A program made the translations under genes and the position numbers. The notes under the pieces are model-generated. The model saw nothing but the letters and a program-made list of their open reading frames with translations. It was not told where the DNA came from and searched no databases. DNA of 64,000 nt, taken from positions 124,001-188,000 of the forward strand of contig NZ_CP113949.1 of the NCBI RefSeq assembly GCF_026810445.1, in the 5' to 3' direction. The stretch comes from Pseudomonas sp. BSw22131. GTDB lineage: Bacteria > Pseudomonadota > Gammaproteobacteria > Pseudomonadales > Pseudomonadaceae. Positions 25,325 to 34,695 of this stretch are shown piece after piece. Every line of letters begins with the position of its first letter. The stretch's first letter is position 1.

Positions 25325-25726
25325 TCAGCGGCGAGCCGGTACCGAACGGGTGCGGCCGCTGCCATCGATAGCCACGAACACGAACACAGCCTCGGTGACC
25401 TTGCGCCACTCGCTGGACAGCGGGTCGTCACTCCAGACTTCGACCATCATCTGGATTGAGCTGCGGCCGATTTCCAGCGTCTGCGTGTAGAACGACAGTT
25501 GAGCCCCCACCGCCACGGGTACCAGAAACGCCATCCGGTCGATGGACACAGTTGCCACGCGTCCGGCTGCGACCTTGCTTGCCATCGCGGTGCCGGCGAG
25601 GTCCATCTGTGCCACCAGCCAGCCACCAAAGATATCGCCGAAACCATTGGTTTCGCGGGGGAGGGCGGTGATTTGCAAGGCGAGATCGCCCTGCGGAATT
25701 GGATCTTCTTGTTCGAGCTCGATCAT
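25325..25726 (-). CDS. Acyl-CoA thioesterase, YciA-like hotdog fold
   Basis: The 133-aa protein reads GDLALQITALPRETNGFGDIFGGWLVAQMD: the conserved N/D-x-x-G-D-IFGGWL segment, with the catalytic Asp, of the YciA/acyl-CoA hydrolase family, followed by the RVATVSIDRMAFLVPVAVG strand pair. It would hydrolyse short to medium acyl-CoA. It is followed on the same strand by the mutarotase gene ~100 bases away; no functional link is evident. Confidence 0.9.
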   Translation of the reverse strand: MIELEQEDPIPQGDLALQITALPRETNGFGDIFGGWLVAQMDLAGTAMASKVAAGRVATVSIDRMAFLVPVAVGAQLSFYTQTLEIGRSSIQMMVEVWSDDPLSSEWRKVTEAVFVFVAIDGSGRTRSVPARR

Positions 25727-26107
25727 GCCTGTGCCTCTAACCCACGACTCTCAAAGCCTTGGATACATTGAAAAAGGGAAACTCTGCGAAATCGACTTGG
25801 GTAAATGCTTTCGCACAACTTCCCTGCGCTGACCGGGGCGCAACTGCGGCCGGGGAGTATATCGGGCGACGCCTTCAGCTACGACCTTCCGGTTCTCATT
25901 TTGACCGGCTGATGTTTCTATCTATGTGTATTTAGAAACAATTTGCTATCGTGCCGGACCGATCTGGCCCACCACGCCACTTCTGGCACGCAATTTTGAT
26001 GCCCGATTGCACAGTCGAGTCGATAAAACGCGTGCGGTGCCGTTATCCCCGGCCTTCGTCGCTATTGATCATTCGCCTCAACCGAGCCTCAAGAGAGAAG
26101 CCTTTTC
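25727..26107. promoter_or_regulatory. Long spacer upstream of the MFS gene with an inverted-repeat operator candidate
   Basis: This 381-base region holds no gene I can support. A -35-like TTGACC (25901-25906) is followed by an inverted repeat TGTTTCTA (25913-25920) / TAGAAACA (25933-25940) with a 12-base AT-rich centre that would cover the -10 region. This looks like a repressor operator for the downstream transporter. The rest shows no distinct signal. Confidence 0.4.
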
Positions 26108-27400
26108 ATGTCCTCTGTGCCCTCAAGTGCTGCGCACCCTTCGCGCCCACTGACCCGTAACGATTACAAAACCCTGTCGCTGTCTGCCTTGGGCGGTGCG
26201 CTGGAGTTTTACGACTTCATCATTTTCGTGTTCTTCGCGGCCGTGGTCGGCAAGCTGTTTTTCCCCGTGGACATGCCCGAATGGCTGCGTTTGATGCAGA
26301 CGTTTGGCATCTTCGCTGCCGGTTATCTGGCGCGGCCGGTTGGCGGCATCGTGATGGCGCATTTTGGCGATCTGCTGGGCCGCAAGAAAATGTTCACGCT
26401 GAGCATTTTCCTGATGGCGGTGCCGACGCTGATCATGGGTCTGCTGCCCACGTACGCTCAGATAGGCATCTGGGCACCGCTTTTGCTTTTGCTGATGCGC
26501 GTGATTCAAGGCGCCGCAATCGGTGGCGAAGTACCGGGCGCCTGGGTATTCGTTTCCGAACACGTTCCCGCACGTAACGTCGGTTACGCTTGCGGCACAC
26601 TCACGGCCGGTCTGACCGCGGGCATTTTGCTCGGTTCGCTGGTCGCTACTGCCATCAATAGCGTCTATAGCCCGATTGAAGTGTCGGACTACGCCTGGCG
26701 CATTCCCTTCCTGCTCGGTGGCGTGTTTGGACTGATGTCGGTTTACCTGCGCCGCTGGCTGCACGAAACTCCTGTATTTGCTGAGTTGCAGTTGCGTAAG
26801 GCACTGGCTGACGAAGTCCCGCTCAAGGCCGTGCTGCGTGATCATCGCGGCGCTGTTGTGCTGTCTATGGCGTTGACGTGGTTGCTGTCGGCAGGTGTCG
26901 TGGTGGTCATTCTTATGACCCCGACCATTTTGCAAACGGTCTACGGGTTCAGTCCTGCCGTGGCCCTCAAGGCTAACAGCCTCGCCATCGTGATGCTGAC
27001 GCTCGGTTGCATCATCGCCGGCGCGGCGGCTGATCGTTTCGGCGCAGGCCTGGTTTTTCTGATCGGCTCGATGTGCCTGCTGGTCAGTTCCTGGACGTTC
27101 TATCACACGGTCGGCGCATACCCTGACTGGCTGTATCCGCTGTACGCCGTTACCGGCCTGTTTGTCGGCACCATCGGCGCGGTGCCGTTCGTGATGGTCA
27201 AAGCCTTCCCGCCGGTGGTGCGGTTTTCCGGGCTGTCGTTCTCATACAACCTGGCGTACGCGATCTTTGGCGGGCTCACCCCGATGGTCGTGACTTTCAT
27301 GCTCAAGGCCAACCCCATGGGGCCGTCGTGGTACGTGGCAGTCTTGTGCGCGTTGGGGATGGGCATTGGAGTTTATTTGCTGATGAGAAAGCCTACCTGA
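26108..27400 (+). CDS. MFS transporter, metabolite:H+ symporter (ProP/MHS-like)
   Basis: The 430-aa protein with twelve predicted membrane segments begins with the MHS-subfamily signature [20 protein letters not shown], followed by [20 protein letters not shown] and [20 protein letters not shown]. Relatives move proline/betaine, dicarboxylates or shikimate with protons; the substrate here is unknown. A terminator at 27459 follows and separates it from pstS. The inverted repeat upstream suggests regulation by a repressor encoded elsewhere. Confidence 0.88.
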   Translation: MSSVPSSAAHPSRPLTRNDYKTLSLSALGGALEFYDFIIFVFFAAVVGKLFFPVDMPEWLRLMQTFGIFAAGYLARPVGGIVMAHFGDLLGRKKMFTLSIFLMAVPTLIMGLLPTYAQIGIWAPLLLLLMRVIQGAAIGGEVPGAWVFVSEHVPARNVGYACGTLTAGLTAGILLGSLVATAINSVYSPIEVSDYAWRIPFLLGGVFGLMSVYLRRWLHETPVFAELQLRKALADEVPLKAVLRDHRGAVVLSMALTWLLSAGVVVVILMTPTILQTVYGFSPAVALKANSLAIVMLTLGCIIAGAAADRFGAGLVFLIGSMCLLVSSWTFYHTVGAYPDWLYPLYAVTGLFVGTIGAVPFVMVKAFPPVVRFSGLSFSYNLAYAIFGGLTPMVVTFMLKANPMGPSWYVAVLCALGMGIGVYLLMRKPT

Positions 27401-27458
27401 CCGGTATCCTTTTTACGGTCCGGAGTAGCGCCGCCTATCAGTATCCAAGACGCCACGC

Positions 27459-27497
27459 AGGCCGTTACCCGATCGGGCAACGGCCTTTCATCTTTTT
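27459..27497 (+). terminator. Terminator after the MFS gene, abutting the pst Pho box
   Basis: AGGCCGTT pairs with AACGGCCT around an inner CCC/GGG stem, and TTCATCTTTTT follows. The last T residues are the first bases of the Pho box. Confidence 0.75.
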
Positions 27498-27524
27498 GTC
27501 ATATTCCGTTCATAGAGTAGTCAT
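27496..27524 (+). promoter_or_regulatory. Pho box upstream of pstS, three half sites
   Basis: TTGTCAT (27496-27502), CGTTCAT (27507-27513) and TAGTCAT (27518-27524) repeat every 11 bases, the spacing of PhoB half sites (consensus CTGTCAT). The pstS start is 50 bases further on. PhoB is encoded in this window. Confidence 0.85.
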
Positions 27525-27573
27525 GCGGCCGCTGTTCTCAGGTCGCTTTTCCAAGCCTTGCCCGGAGCCCTGT

Positions 27574-28575
27574 ATGACACTCTCCCGTTTGATGACTGCG
27601 ATGACGCTGGTTGCGGCCAGCGTTGCCACTGCCAATGTGGTCGCGGCGGTTGATCCGGCTATCAAGCCTTACGTCAAAACCAGTGGCGTGTCGGGCAATC
27701 TGTCCAGCGTGGGCTCCGACACCTTGGCCAACTTGATGACCATGTGGGCTGAGGCCTACAAAAAAGAATACCCAACCGTGAACATCCAGATTCAGGCTGC
27801 GGGCTCTTCCACGGCGCCGCCTGCATTGACCGAGGGCACGGCGACCATCGGACCCATGAGTCGCAAGATGAAAGACGGTGAGCTTTCTGCGTTCGAGCAG
27901 AAGCACGGCTACAAGCCTACAGCGATCCCGGTGGCAGTCGATGCGCTGGCCGTGTTCGTGCACAAAGACAACCCGATCAAAGGCCTGACCCTGCAGCAAG
28001 TGGACGCGATTTTTTCGGCGACACGTTTGTGCGGTGCCAAAGCGGACGCCAAGACCTGGGGCGATGTCGGCGTCACGGGGGATCTGGCGGGCAAGTCGAT
28101 CCAGATGTTTGGGCGTAATTCGGTGTCGGGTACGTACGGTTATTTCAAAGAAGAAGCGCTGTGCAAAGGTGATTTCAAGGCCAACGTCAACGAGCAGCCT
28201 GGGTCCGCGTCTGTGGTCAGCTCAATCAGCAGTTCATTGAACGGCATTGGTTACTCGGGCATTGGTTACAAAACGTCCAGCGTTCGCACTGTTCCGCTTG
28301 CCAAAAAAGAAGGCGCGGCGTTCGTGGAAGACAATGAGGTGAATGCTCTCAATGGCACATACCCTCTGGCGCGGTTCCTTTATGTGTACGTCAACAAGGC
28401 GCCCAACAAGCCGCTGGCGCCACTGGAAGCTGAGTTCATCCGTCTGATTCTGTCAAAACAAGGTCAGGAAGTTGTCATGAAAGACGGTTACATTCCCCTA
28501 CCAGCCAAGGTGGTTTCCAAGGCCCTTGGTGATCTGGGACTACAAGAAGGTGCTGCGGGCGTCGCAGCTAAATAA
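27574..28575 (+). CDS. pstS: Periplasmic phosphate-binding protein
   Basis: The 333-aa protein (ATG at 27574 with GGAG upstream; the frame stays open further upstream but into the MFS gene) has a signal peptide ending at AVAA-type residues near 24. The mature protein carries [47 protein letters not shown], and [17 protein letters not shown]: the phosphate-binding loops of the Pseudomonas PstS/DING-like class. It delivers phosphate to PstCAB and feeds the PhoR signalling complex. A terminator directly after it would give higher pstS than pstCAB expression. Confidence 0.95.
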   Translation: MTLSRLMTAMTLVAASVATANVVAAVDPAIKPYVKTSGVSGNLSSVGSDTLANLMTMWAEAYKKEYPTVNIQIQAAGSSTAPPALTEGTATIGPMSRKMKDGELSAFEQKHGYKPTAIPVAVDALAVFVHKDNPIKGLTLQQVDAIFSATRLCGAKADAKTWGDVGVTGDLAGKSIQMFGRNSVSGTYGYFKEEALCKGDFKANVNEQPGSASVVSSISSSLNGIGYSGIGYKTSSVRTVPLAKKEGAAFVEDNEVNALNGTYPLARFLYVYVNKAPNKPLAPLEAEFIRLILSKQGQEVVMKDGYIPLPAKVVSKALGDLGLQEGAAGVAAK

Positions 28576-28654
28576 CCCCGATGTGGCGCGAGTAATCGCC
28601 CCACTCATGAATAACAAGCAGGCCTTATGGATCGAGGCTCGCCACACAAGCATC

Positions 28655-28691
28655 AGTCCGCTGCCACGGTCCAAGGGCGGCGGGCTTTTTT
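28655..28691 (+). terminator. Terminator between pstS and pstC
   Basis: An eleven-base stem (AGTCCGCTGCC with GGCGGCGGGCT, two G-T pairs) precedes six T residues. It lies 80 bases after the pstS stop and just before the pstC Pho box. Confidence 0.85.
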
Positions 28692-28702
28692 GCGTCACCG
28701 CT

Positions 28703-28720
28703 CTGTAATGTTTTTGTCAT
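28703..28720 (+). promoter_or_regulatory. Pho box upstream of pstC
   Basis: CTGTAAT-GTTT-TTGTCAT fits the PhoB 7-4-7 half-site pattern and stands 22 bases before the pstC ATG. With the terminator before it, pstC probably has its own PhoB-driven promoter. Confidence 0.75.
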
Positions 28721-28742
28721 ACAGGACCGCTAGGGTGTGCGC

Positions 28743-31028
28743 ATGAATGATCTGGCCAATTCATCGATGACCGAAAAATCTCCGCCCGAGCGCATTGATT
28801 TCAATACGCCGGAGCTGCAACGCAAGCGCCGTATGCGTGCGTTCAAAGACCGACTGACCCGCTGGTATGTACTGGTTGGCGGTCTTGCAGTATTGGCCGC
28901 GATCACCCTCATTTTTTTCTATCTGGCTTACGTCGTTGCGCCGCTGTTTCAGGGTGCGGACCTCACCACCAAGGCCGTTCAAACCCCTGCCTGGATGCAA
29001 GACGCGGGCAACCCGATGATCCTCACCATCGAGGAGCAGAATCAGGTCGGCCTGCGGGTATCGGACAAAGGCGAGGCGCTGTTCTTCAGTCTCGATGACG
29101 GCACCGAACTCAAGCGCGTGGTGTTGCCCGTGCCGTCGGGCGTGCGCGTGACGTCGGTCGGTCAGGACCAGCCTGGCAAACCATTACTGGCGGTGGGGCT
29201 TTCCAATGGCGGCGTGCTGGTGTTCAGGCATGCGTATGCCGTCACCTATCCCGGCAACAAGAAAACCATCACCCCGGCCATCACCTATCCCTATGGCGAG
29301 ACCCCGCTGGCGCTGGATGAACAAGGGCGCGCCATTGAGCACGTCAACCTCAATGCGACCGATTCGACTTTGATTCTCGCGGGCTCGACCGGTACGCAGT
29401 TGCATGTTCTTTCGCTAAGCCATACAGAAAACCTGATGACCGGCGAAACCACTCAGGAACAGAGCCGCATCGAGCTGCCGCAATTGTCTGCGGACGTTAA
29501 AGCGATCTATGTCGATCCGCGCCAACAATGGCTGTACGTGATAAATGGCCGTGCCCAGGCAGACGTGTTCGACTTGCGCGACCGCACCCTCAACGGGCGC
29601 TACAAACTCCTTGAAGATGGCAACGCCCAAATCACCGCCAGCACACAGCTGGTCGGCGGGATCTCGCTGGTGATCGGCAACTCCCGGGGCGTCATCGCTC
29701 AGTGGTTCATGGCCCGTGACACCGACGGCGAGCAGCGTTTGCAGCACATTCGCGACTTCAAAATGGGCGGTGCGCCGATTACTCAGATCACCGCCGAGCA
29801 GCGTCGCAAGGGCTTCATCGCGATGGACGCTTCGGGCAAGCTCGGGGTCTTCCACAGCACCGCGCACCGCACGCTTCTGGTTGACCAGGTCACCGAGGGG
29901 CCGGGTGTGATCGGCCTGTCGCCACGTGCTGATCGAGTGGTGGTCGAGCAGGGCGGTAAATTGCTGCCGCTGACGTTGAAGAACCCGCACCCCGAAGTGT
30001 CGTGGAGCGCCCTGTGGAGCAAGGTCTGGTACGAGAACTACGACTCGCCGCAGTACGTGTGGCAATCAACGGCGTCCAACAGTGAGTTCGAGCCCAAACT
30101 GAGTCTGGCGCCGCTCACGTATGGCACGCTCAAAGCGGCGTTCTATGCCATGTTGCTGGCCGCGCCGTTGGCCATCGCGGCTGCGATCTACACCGCCTAC
30201 TTCATGGCCCCCGGTATGCGGCGCAAGGTCAAGCCTGTGATTGAACTGATGGAGGCGATGCCTACGGTGATCCTCGGGTTCATCGCCGGGCTGTTCCTCG
30301 CGCCCTATCTGGAGGCGCATTTGCCAGGCATTTTCAGCCTGTTGATATTCACCCCGTTCGGCATCCTGCTGGCCGGCTACCTGTGGACCCGACTGCCTGA
30401 CTCGATCCGCCTGCGCGTGCCGGACGGTTGGGAAAGTGCGATCCTGATTCCGGTCGTTCTTTTGATCGGCTGGGCGTCGCTGGGTATGAGTTCGCACATG
30501 GAAAACTGGTTTTTCGGTGGTGACATGCGCTCCTGGATTACCAACGATCTGGGTATTACCTACGACCAGCGCAACGCGCTTGTGGTCGGCCTGGCGATGG
30601 GTTTTGCAGTCATCCCCAATATCTATTCCATTGCTGAAGATGCCGTGTTCAGCGTGCCGCGCGGGCTGACACTCGGCTCGCTGGCGCTGGGCGCGACGCC
30701 TTGGCAAACCCTCACCCGTGCGGTGATCCTGACCGCCAGCCCGGGCATCTTCTCGGCACTGATGATCGGCATGGGCCGTGCGGTGGGCGAAACCATGATC
30801 GTGCTGATGGCCACCGGTAATACTCCGATCATGAACATGAATCTGTTTGAAGGCATGCGCACCCTGGCGGCCAACGTCGCAGTCGAGATGCCGGAGTCCG
30901 AAGTGGGAGGCAGTCACTATCGAGTGTTGTTCCTCGCCGCGTTGGTGCTACTGATGTTCACCTTCGCCATGAACACCTTGGCAGAGCTGATCCGTCAGCG
31001 CCTGCGCAAGAAATACTCGTCTCTCTAA
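28743..31028 (+). CDS. pstC: Phosphate ABC transporter permease, large PstC form
   Basis: The 761-aa protein (ATG 28743, AGGG upstream) is more than twice the size of the ~320-aa E. coli PstC. One membrane segment (residues ~48-67) is followed by a ~370-residue extracytoplasmic insert rich in beta strands, and the six-helix permease domain starts only near residue 457 (LTYGTLKAAFYAMLLAAPLA). The coupling loop EDAVFSVPRGLTLGSLALGA and the VGETMIVLMATGNTP segment are intact. It pairs with PstA in the membrane. The insert is usual in Pseudomonas; its role is unknown to me. Confidence 0.93.
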   Translation: MNDLANSSMTEKSPPERIDFNTPELQRKRRMRAFKDRLTRWYVLVGGLAVLAAITLIFFYLAYVVAPLFQGADLTTKAVQTPAWMQDAGNPMILTIEEQNQVGLRVSDKGEALFFSLDDGTELKRVVLPVPSGVRVTSVGQDQPGKPLLAVGLSNGGVLVFRHAYAVTYPGNKKTITPAITYPYGETPLALDEQGRAIEHVNLNATDSTLILAGSTGTQLHVLSLSHTENLMTGETTQEQSRIELPQLSADVKAIYVDPRQQWLYVINGRAQADVFDLRDRTLNGRYKLLEDGNAQITASTQLVGGISLVIGNSRGVIAQWFMARDTDGEQRLQHIRDFKMGGAPITQITAEQRRKGFIAMDASGKLGVFHSTAHRTLLVDQVTEGPGVIGLSPRADRVVVEQGGKLLPLTLKNPHPEVSWSALWSKVWYENYDSPQYVWQSTASNSEFEPKLSLAPLTYGTLKAAFYAMLLAAPLAIAAAIYTAYFMAPGMRRKVKPVIELMEAMPTVILGFIAGLFLAPYLEAHLPGIFSLLIFTPFGILLAGYLWTRLPDSIRLRVPDGWESAILIPVVLLIGWASLGMSSHMENWFFGGDMRSWITNDLGITYDQRNALVVGLAMGFAVIPNIYSIAEDAVFSVPRGLTLGSLALGATPWQTLTRAVILTASPGIFSALMIGMGRAVGETMIVLMATGNTPIMNMNLFEGMRTLAANVAVEMPESEVGGSHYRVLFLAALVLLMFTFAMNTLAELIRQRLRKKYSSL

Positions 31029-31041
31029 GGAAGGTAAGTTC

Positions 31042-32712
31042 GTGAAGCAGAACTCCCTCAAGAGCTGGTTCAAAAGCGGCGCCCCTGGCGTCTGGCTGAG
31101 CGCGGGTGCGGTGTCGGTTGCCGTGATCATGACGCTGGGCCTGCTGCTGGTGATTGCGGTGCGAGGGCTCGGGCATTTCTGGCCAGCCGATCTGATTGCT
31201 GCGCAGTACGACGTGCCGAATCAGCAAAGCAACGTGCTGGTGGGCGAGTTGGTGCAGTCCGAGCGTGTGCCTCGCGCAAGACTCAAGGGCGCCGGATTGC
31301 CGGTGCCTGATAACGGACCGGAGTTCATGACCCGCGACCTGTTCAAGGTCGGTAATCGCGATATAGGCGCCAGCGATTTCACGTGGGTGGTCGAGGAATG
31401 GCTGACAGACAAGCGCAAGCCCGCCGAACTGATGACCCTTGAGCGCCGCGAATGGGGAAACTTTTACGGCTATCTGGTTAACGTGAAAGAAAACGGCAAG
31501 GTTGTGGCCGAAGGCGAGGCCGCGTGGCCGACGCTGCAGGCGCGTATCGCGCGGGTTGAAAAGCTTGCCGATGAACTGGACAGCCTGGAGAAGGGCGACA
31601 TCGGCGCGATCAACCATGGCATCGAGCGTCTGCGCTTGCAGGCGCGCAAGCTGGAGCTCGAAGGTAATTACGACGCGGCAGCACAGGCCGACATCGCCAG
31701 CGAGCGGGCCGAGTACGACGCACGCTACAAAGAGATCGAGTCCCGGCTGGGCAAACTTCACGAGGCCTTTAACCGCGACAGCCTGACTGCGCGCGATGCC
31801 AATGGCAAAGAAGTCGAGATCAGCATTGGCAAGGTCGTTCACGCCTACCAGCCCAATGCGATGAGTACGTTCACCAAGCTTGGGTTCTATTTCCAGAAGC
31901 TGTGGGAATTCCTCAGCGAAGACCCGCGTGAAGCCAACACTGAAGGGGGAATCTTCCCGGCCATCTTCGGTACGGTGATGATGACCCTGATCATGGCCGT
32001 GATCGTCACCCCGTTCGGTGTGCTGGCAGCGGTTTATTTGCGTGAGTACGCGCGTCAGGGACCGATGACCCGCCTGATCCGTATCGCCGTGAATAACCTC
32101 GCAGGCGTCCCGGCTATCGTTTACGGCGTGTTCGGTCTGGGCTTTTTTGTTTACGTGCTCGGTGGCTCGCTGGATCAGCTGTTCTTCTCGCAAGCTTTGC
32201 CGGCGCCGACCTTTGGTACGCCTGGCCTGCTCTGGGCTTCGTTGACTCTGGCGCTGCTCGCCGTGCCGGTGGTGATCGTGGCCACCGAGGAAGGGCTGGC
32301 ACGCATTCCGCTTACTCTGCGCGAAGGCTCGTTGGCGCTGGGCGCAACCAAGGCTGAGACGCTGTGGAAGATTGTCTTGCCCATGGCCAGCCCGGCGATG
32401 ATGACCGGCCTGATCCTGGCTGTTGCGCGTGCGGCGGGTGAAGTGGCGCCACTGATGCTGGTGGGCGTGGTGAAGATGGCGCCATCGTTGCCGGTGAATG
32501 GCAACTTCCCGTATCTGCACCTGGACCAGAAAATCATGCACTTGGGTTTTCATATTTACGACGTCGGGTTCCAGAGCCCGAACGTCGAAGCGGCGCGACC
32601 GCTGGTGTACGCAACGGCGCTGCTGCTGGTGCTGGTGATCGCTTTGCTGAACCTGGCGGCAGTAACGCTGCGTAACCATCTGCGCGAGAAATACAAGGCG
32701 TTGGACATTTGA
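31042..32712 (+). CDS. pstA: Phosphate ABC transporter permease, large PstA form
   Basis: The 556-aa protein starts at GTG, with AAGGAAGG upstream, 13 bases after pstC. After one N-terminal membrane helix there is a ~240-residue periplasmic insert with a charged, probably coiled-coil stretch (IARVEKLADELDSLEKGD). The permease domain begins near residue 305 (FPAIFGTVMMTLIMAVIV) and contains EGLARIPLTLREGSLALGAT, the loop contacted by PstB. E. coli PstA is ~296 aa, so this is the large Pseudomonas form matching the large PstC. A heptamer repeat element starts three bases after its stop codon. Confidence 0.93.
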   Translation: MKQNSLKSWFKSGAPGVWLSAGAVSVAVIMTLGLLLVIAVRGLGHFWPADLIAAQYDVPNQQSNVLVGELVQSERVPRARLKGAGLPVPDNGPEFMTRDLFKVGNRDIGASDFTWVVEEWLTDKRKPAELMTLERREWGNFYGYLVNVKENGKVVAEGEAAWPTLQARIARVEKLADELDSLEKGDIGAINHGIERLRLQARKLELEGNYDAAAQADIASERAEYDARYKEIESRLGKLHEAFNRDSLTARDANGKEVEISIGKVVHAYQPNAMSTFTKLGFYFQKLWEFLSEDPREANTEGGIFPAIFGTVMMTLIMAVIVTPFGVLAAVYLREYARQGPMTRLIRIAVNNLAGVPAIVYGVFGLGFFVYVLGGSLDQLFFSQALPAPTFGTPGLLWASLTLALLAVPVVIVATEEGLARIPLTLREGSLALGATKAETLWKIVLPMASPAMMTGLILAVARAAGEVAPLMLVGVVKMAPSLPVNGNFPYLHLDQKIMHLGFHIYDVGFQSPNVEAARPLVYATALLLVLVIALLNLAAVTLRNHLREKYKALDI

Positions 32713-32715
32713 TGA

Positions 32716-32846
32716 GCTTCAAGCTTCAAGCTTCAAGCTAAAAGCTACAAGCTACAAGCTACAAGCTACAAGCTACAAGCTACAAGCGGAAGGCCAAAGC
32801 CAGCCGCAGTTTTTTTACTTGCGGCTTGCAGCTTAAAGCTTGCAGC
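32716..32846. repeat. Heptamer-array inverted repeat with terminator-like core, between pstA and pstB
   Basis: Ten tandem heptamers (three GCTTCAA, one GCTAAAA, six GCTACAA; 32716-32785) face four heptamers in inverted orientation (TTGCGGC, TTGCAGC, TTAAAGC, TTGCAGC; 32819-32846). The centre (32786-32816) contains GCGG-AA-GGC CAAA GCC-AG-CCGC followed by AG and seven T, an intrinsic-terminator-like hairpin. The arms pair with about one mismatch per heptamer. A shorter member of the same family is at 56930-56997. Confidence 0.85.
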
Positions 32847-32864
32847 TACGAACGGAGTGAGCTC

Positions 32865-33698
32865 ATGCCACAAAATCCTCCCGCCCACGGCATCAACATG
32901 TCGGCGCTGGGCCGCAAGCGACAAAGCCTGGACCTGGCGAGTGAGCCCGTGGCCCTCGAAGTTCCGGGTTTGAGCCTGTTCTACAACGACAAGCAGGCGT
33001 TGTTCGACATCAGCATGAACATCCCCAAGCAACGGGTGACGGCGTTCATCGGGCCGTCGGGCTGTGGCAAGTCGACGTTGCTGCGCACCTTCAATCGCAT
33101 GAACGATCTGGTCGATGGCTGTCGTGTACAGGGCGCGATCAATCTGGACGGCCACGACATCTACACCAAGGGCGAGGACGTCGCCGAGCTGCGTCGTCGC
33201 GTCGGTATGGTTTTTCAAAAACCCAACCCGTTTCCCAAGACCATCTACGAGAACGTGGTCTACGGCCTGCGGATTCAGGGGATCAATAAAAAGCGCATGC
33301 TCGACGAGGCTGTCGAGTGGGCCTTGCGCGGCGCGGCGTTATGGGACGAGGTCAAAGACCGTCTTCATGAGTCCGCGCTGGGCCTTTCGGGTGGTCAGCA
33401 GCAACGTCTGGTGATTGCCCGCACTATCGCCGTCGAGCCTGAAGTACTGCTGCTAGATGAGCCGTGTTCGGCACTTGACCCGATTTCGACCCTCAAAGTC
33501 GAAGAACTGATCTACGAACTGAAATCCAAATACACCATTGTGATCGTTACCCACAACATGCAGCAGGCGGCGCGTGTATCGGATTACACCGCCTTCATGT
33601 ACATGGGCAAGCTGGTCGAGTTCGGTGACACCGATACGTTGTTCACCAATCCGACCAAGAAACAGACTGAAGACTACATAACCGGTCGTTACGGCTAG
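32865..33698 (+). CDS. pstB: Phosphate ABC transporter ATP-binding protein
   Basis: The 277-aa protein (ATG 32865 with GGAG upstream) has Walker [10 protein letters not shown], the Q loop [19 protein letters not shown], signature LSGGQQQRL, Walker [14 protein letters not shown] and the H loop [16 protein letters not shown], all of the PstB type. It powers PstCA. A repeat element with a terminator-like core lies between pstA and this gene, so the level of PstB relative to the permeases may be set post-initiation. Confidence 0.96.
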   Translation: MPQNPPAHGINMSALGRKRQSLDLASEPVALEVPGLSLFYNDKQALFDISMNIPKQRVTAFIGPSGCGKSTLLRTFNRMNDLVDGCRVQGAINLDGHDIYTKGEDVAELRRRVGMVFQKPNPFPKTIYENVVYGLRIQGINKKRMLDEAVEWALRGAALWDEVKDRLHESALGLSGGQQQRLVIARTIAVEPEVLLLDEPCSALDPISTLKVEELIYELKSKYTIVIVTHNMQQAARVSDYTAFMYMGKLVEFGDTDTLFTNPTKKQTEDYITGRYG

Positions 33699-33765
33699 CA
33701 CTTAGTTCGTCAGTCAGCCCTGAACCACCGCAGCGGTCTCGCAACTCATCGGACGGACATTGAGC

Positions 33766-34524
33766 ATGATCAAAGACAGCCACACACATCACATCTCCCA
33801 GCAGTTCAATGCCGAGCTTGAAGAAGTTCGCAGCCACTTGCTGGAAATGGGCGGCCTGGTAGAAAAGCAGGTCAACGACGCAGTTACCGCACTGATCGAC
33901 GCCGACTCAGGTCTGGCGCAGCGCGTGCGTGAAGTCGACGACCGCATCAATCAGATGGAGCGCAACATCGACGAGGAGTGCCTGCGCATTCTGGCTCGCC
34001 GTCAGCCTGCCGCATCCGACCTGCGTTTGATCATCAGCATCTCCAAGTCAGTCATCGATCTGGAACGCATCGGCGACGAATCGACCAAAATCGCCCGTCG
34101 CGCGATTCAGTTGTGCGAAGAGGGTGAGTCCCCGCGCGGCTACGTGGAAGTGCGACACATCGGTGATCAGGTGCGCAGCATGGTGCGTGACGCGTTGGAT
34201 TCGTTTGCGCGATTCGACGCTGATCTGGCGCTGTCTGTCGCTCAATACGACAAAACCATTGACCGCGAATACAAAACTGCTCTGCGCGAGCTGGTCACCT
34301 ACATGATGGAAGATCCGCGTTCGATCTCCCGTGTATTGAACGTGATCTGGGTACTGCGTTCTCTCGAGCGTATTGGCGACCATGCGCGTAATATCTCTGA
34401 ATTGGTCATCTATCTGGTGCGCGGCACTGACGTGCGTCACCTGGGCCTCAAGCGCATGCAGGAAGAAGTTAAGGGCCGCATTGCCGAAACTCCTAATGTT
34501 CCGGACGCACCTGACGATAAATAA
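33766..34524 (+). CDS. phoU: Phosphate signalling complex protein PhoU
   Basis: The 252-aa protein consists of two PhoU helical repeats: FNAELEEVRSHLLEMGGLVEKQV and DLRLIISISKSVIDLERIGDESTKIA, then VRDALDSFARFDADLAL and VIWVLRSLERIGDHARNISELVIYL, with the two metal-binding ExxxD-type motifs. It holds PhoR in the off state when PstSCAB is saturated and controls phosphate uptake. Pairs of PhoU repeats are full length here. The ATG at 33766 is preferred over TTG at 33760. A strong terminator follows, closing the operon. Confidence 0.95.
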   Translation: MIKDSHTHHISQQFNAELEEVRSHLLEMGGLVEKQVNDAVTALIDADSGLAQRVREVDDRINQMERNIDEECLRILARRQPAASDLRLIISISKSVIDLERIGDESTKIARRAIQLCEEGESPRGYVEVRHIGDQVRSMVRDALDSFARFDADLALSVAQYDKTIDREYKTALRELVTYMMEDPRSISRVLNVIWVLRSLERIGDHARNISELVIYLVRGTDVRHLGLKRMQEEVKGRIAETPNVPDAPDDK

Positions 34525-34536
34525 GACTGCCTGCGA

Positions 34537-34575
34537 GAAAACGCCCGGCACACGCCGGGCGTTTTCGTTTTCCGG
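34537..34575 (+). terminator. Terminator after phoU
   Basis: A perfect thirteen-base stem (GAAAACGCCCGGC/GCCGGGCGTTTTC) with an ACAC loop is followed by a T-rich stretch (GTTTTCC). It closes the pst-phoU operon 12 bases after the phoU stop. Confidence 0.9.
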
Positions 34576-34695
34576 TTTTCAATCGTCAAGTCGCCCGCGA
34601 ACAATATGTCCCGGTGTCGTCAAACAGTTTGGCAGTTGGCTTAGCGGCCAGCGATATGCTCGCCATTTGGGGTGAACACGCCATCAGGAGCGTCG

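Noticed and set aside
30958..32679. Long open frame antisense to pstA (573 codons)
   Set aside because: It is low-complexity His/Gln/Arg-rich sequence typical of the opposite strand of GC-biased genes; pstA is unmistakable. The same holds for frames opposite recG, spoT and pstC.
32716..32846. Tandem array resembling a tiny CRISPR
   Set aside because: Units are 7 bases with no spacers and no cas genes; it is a microsatellite-like inverted repeat.
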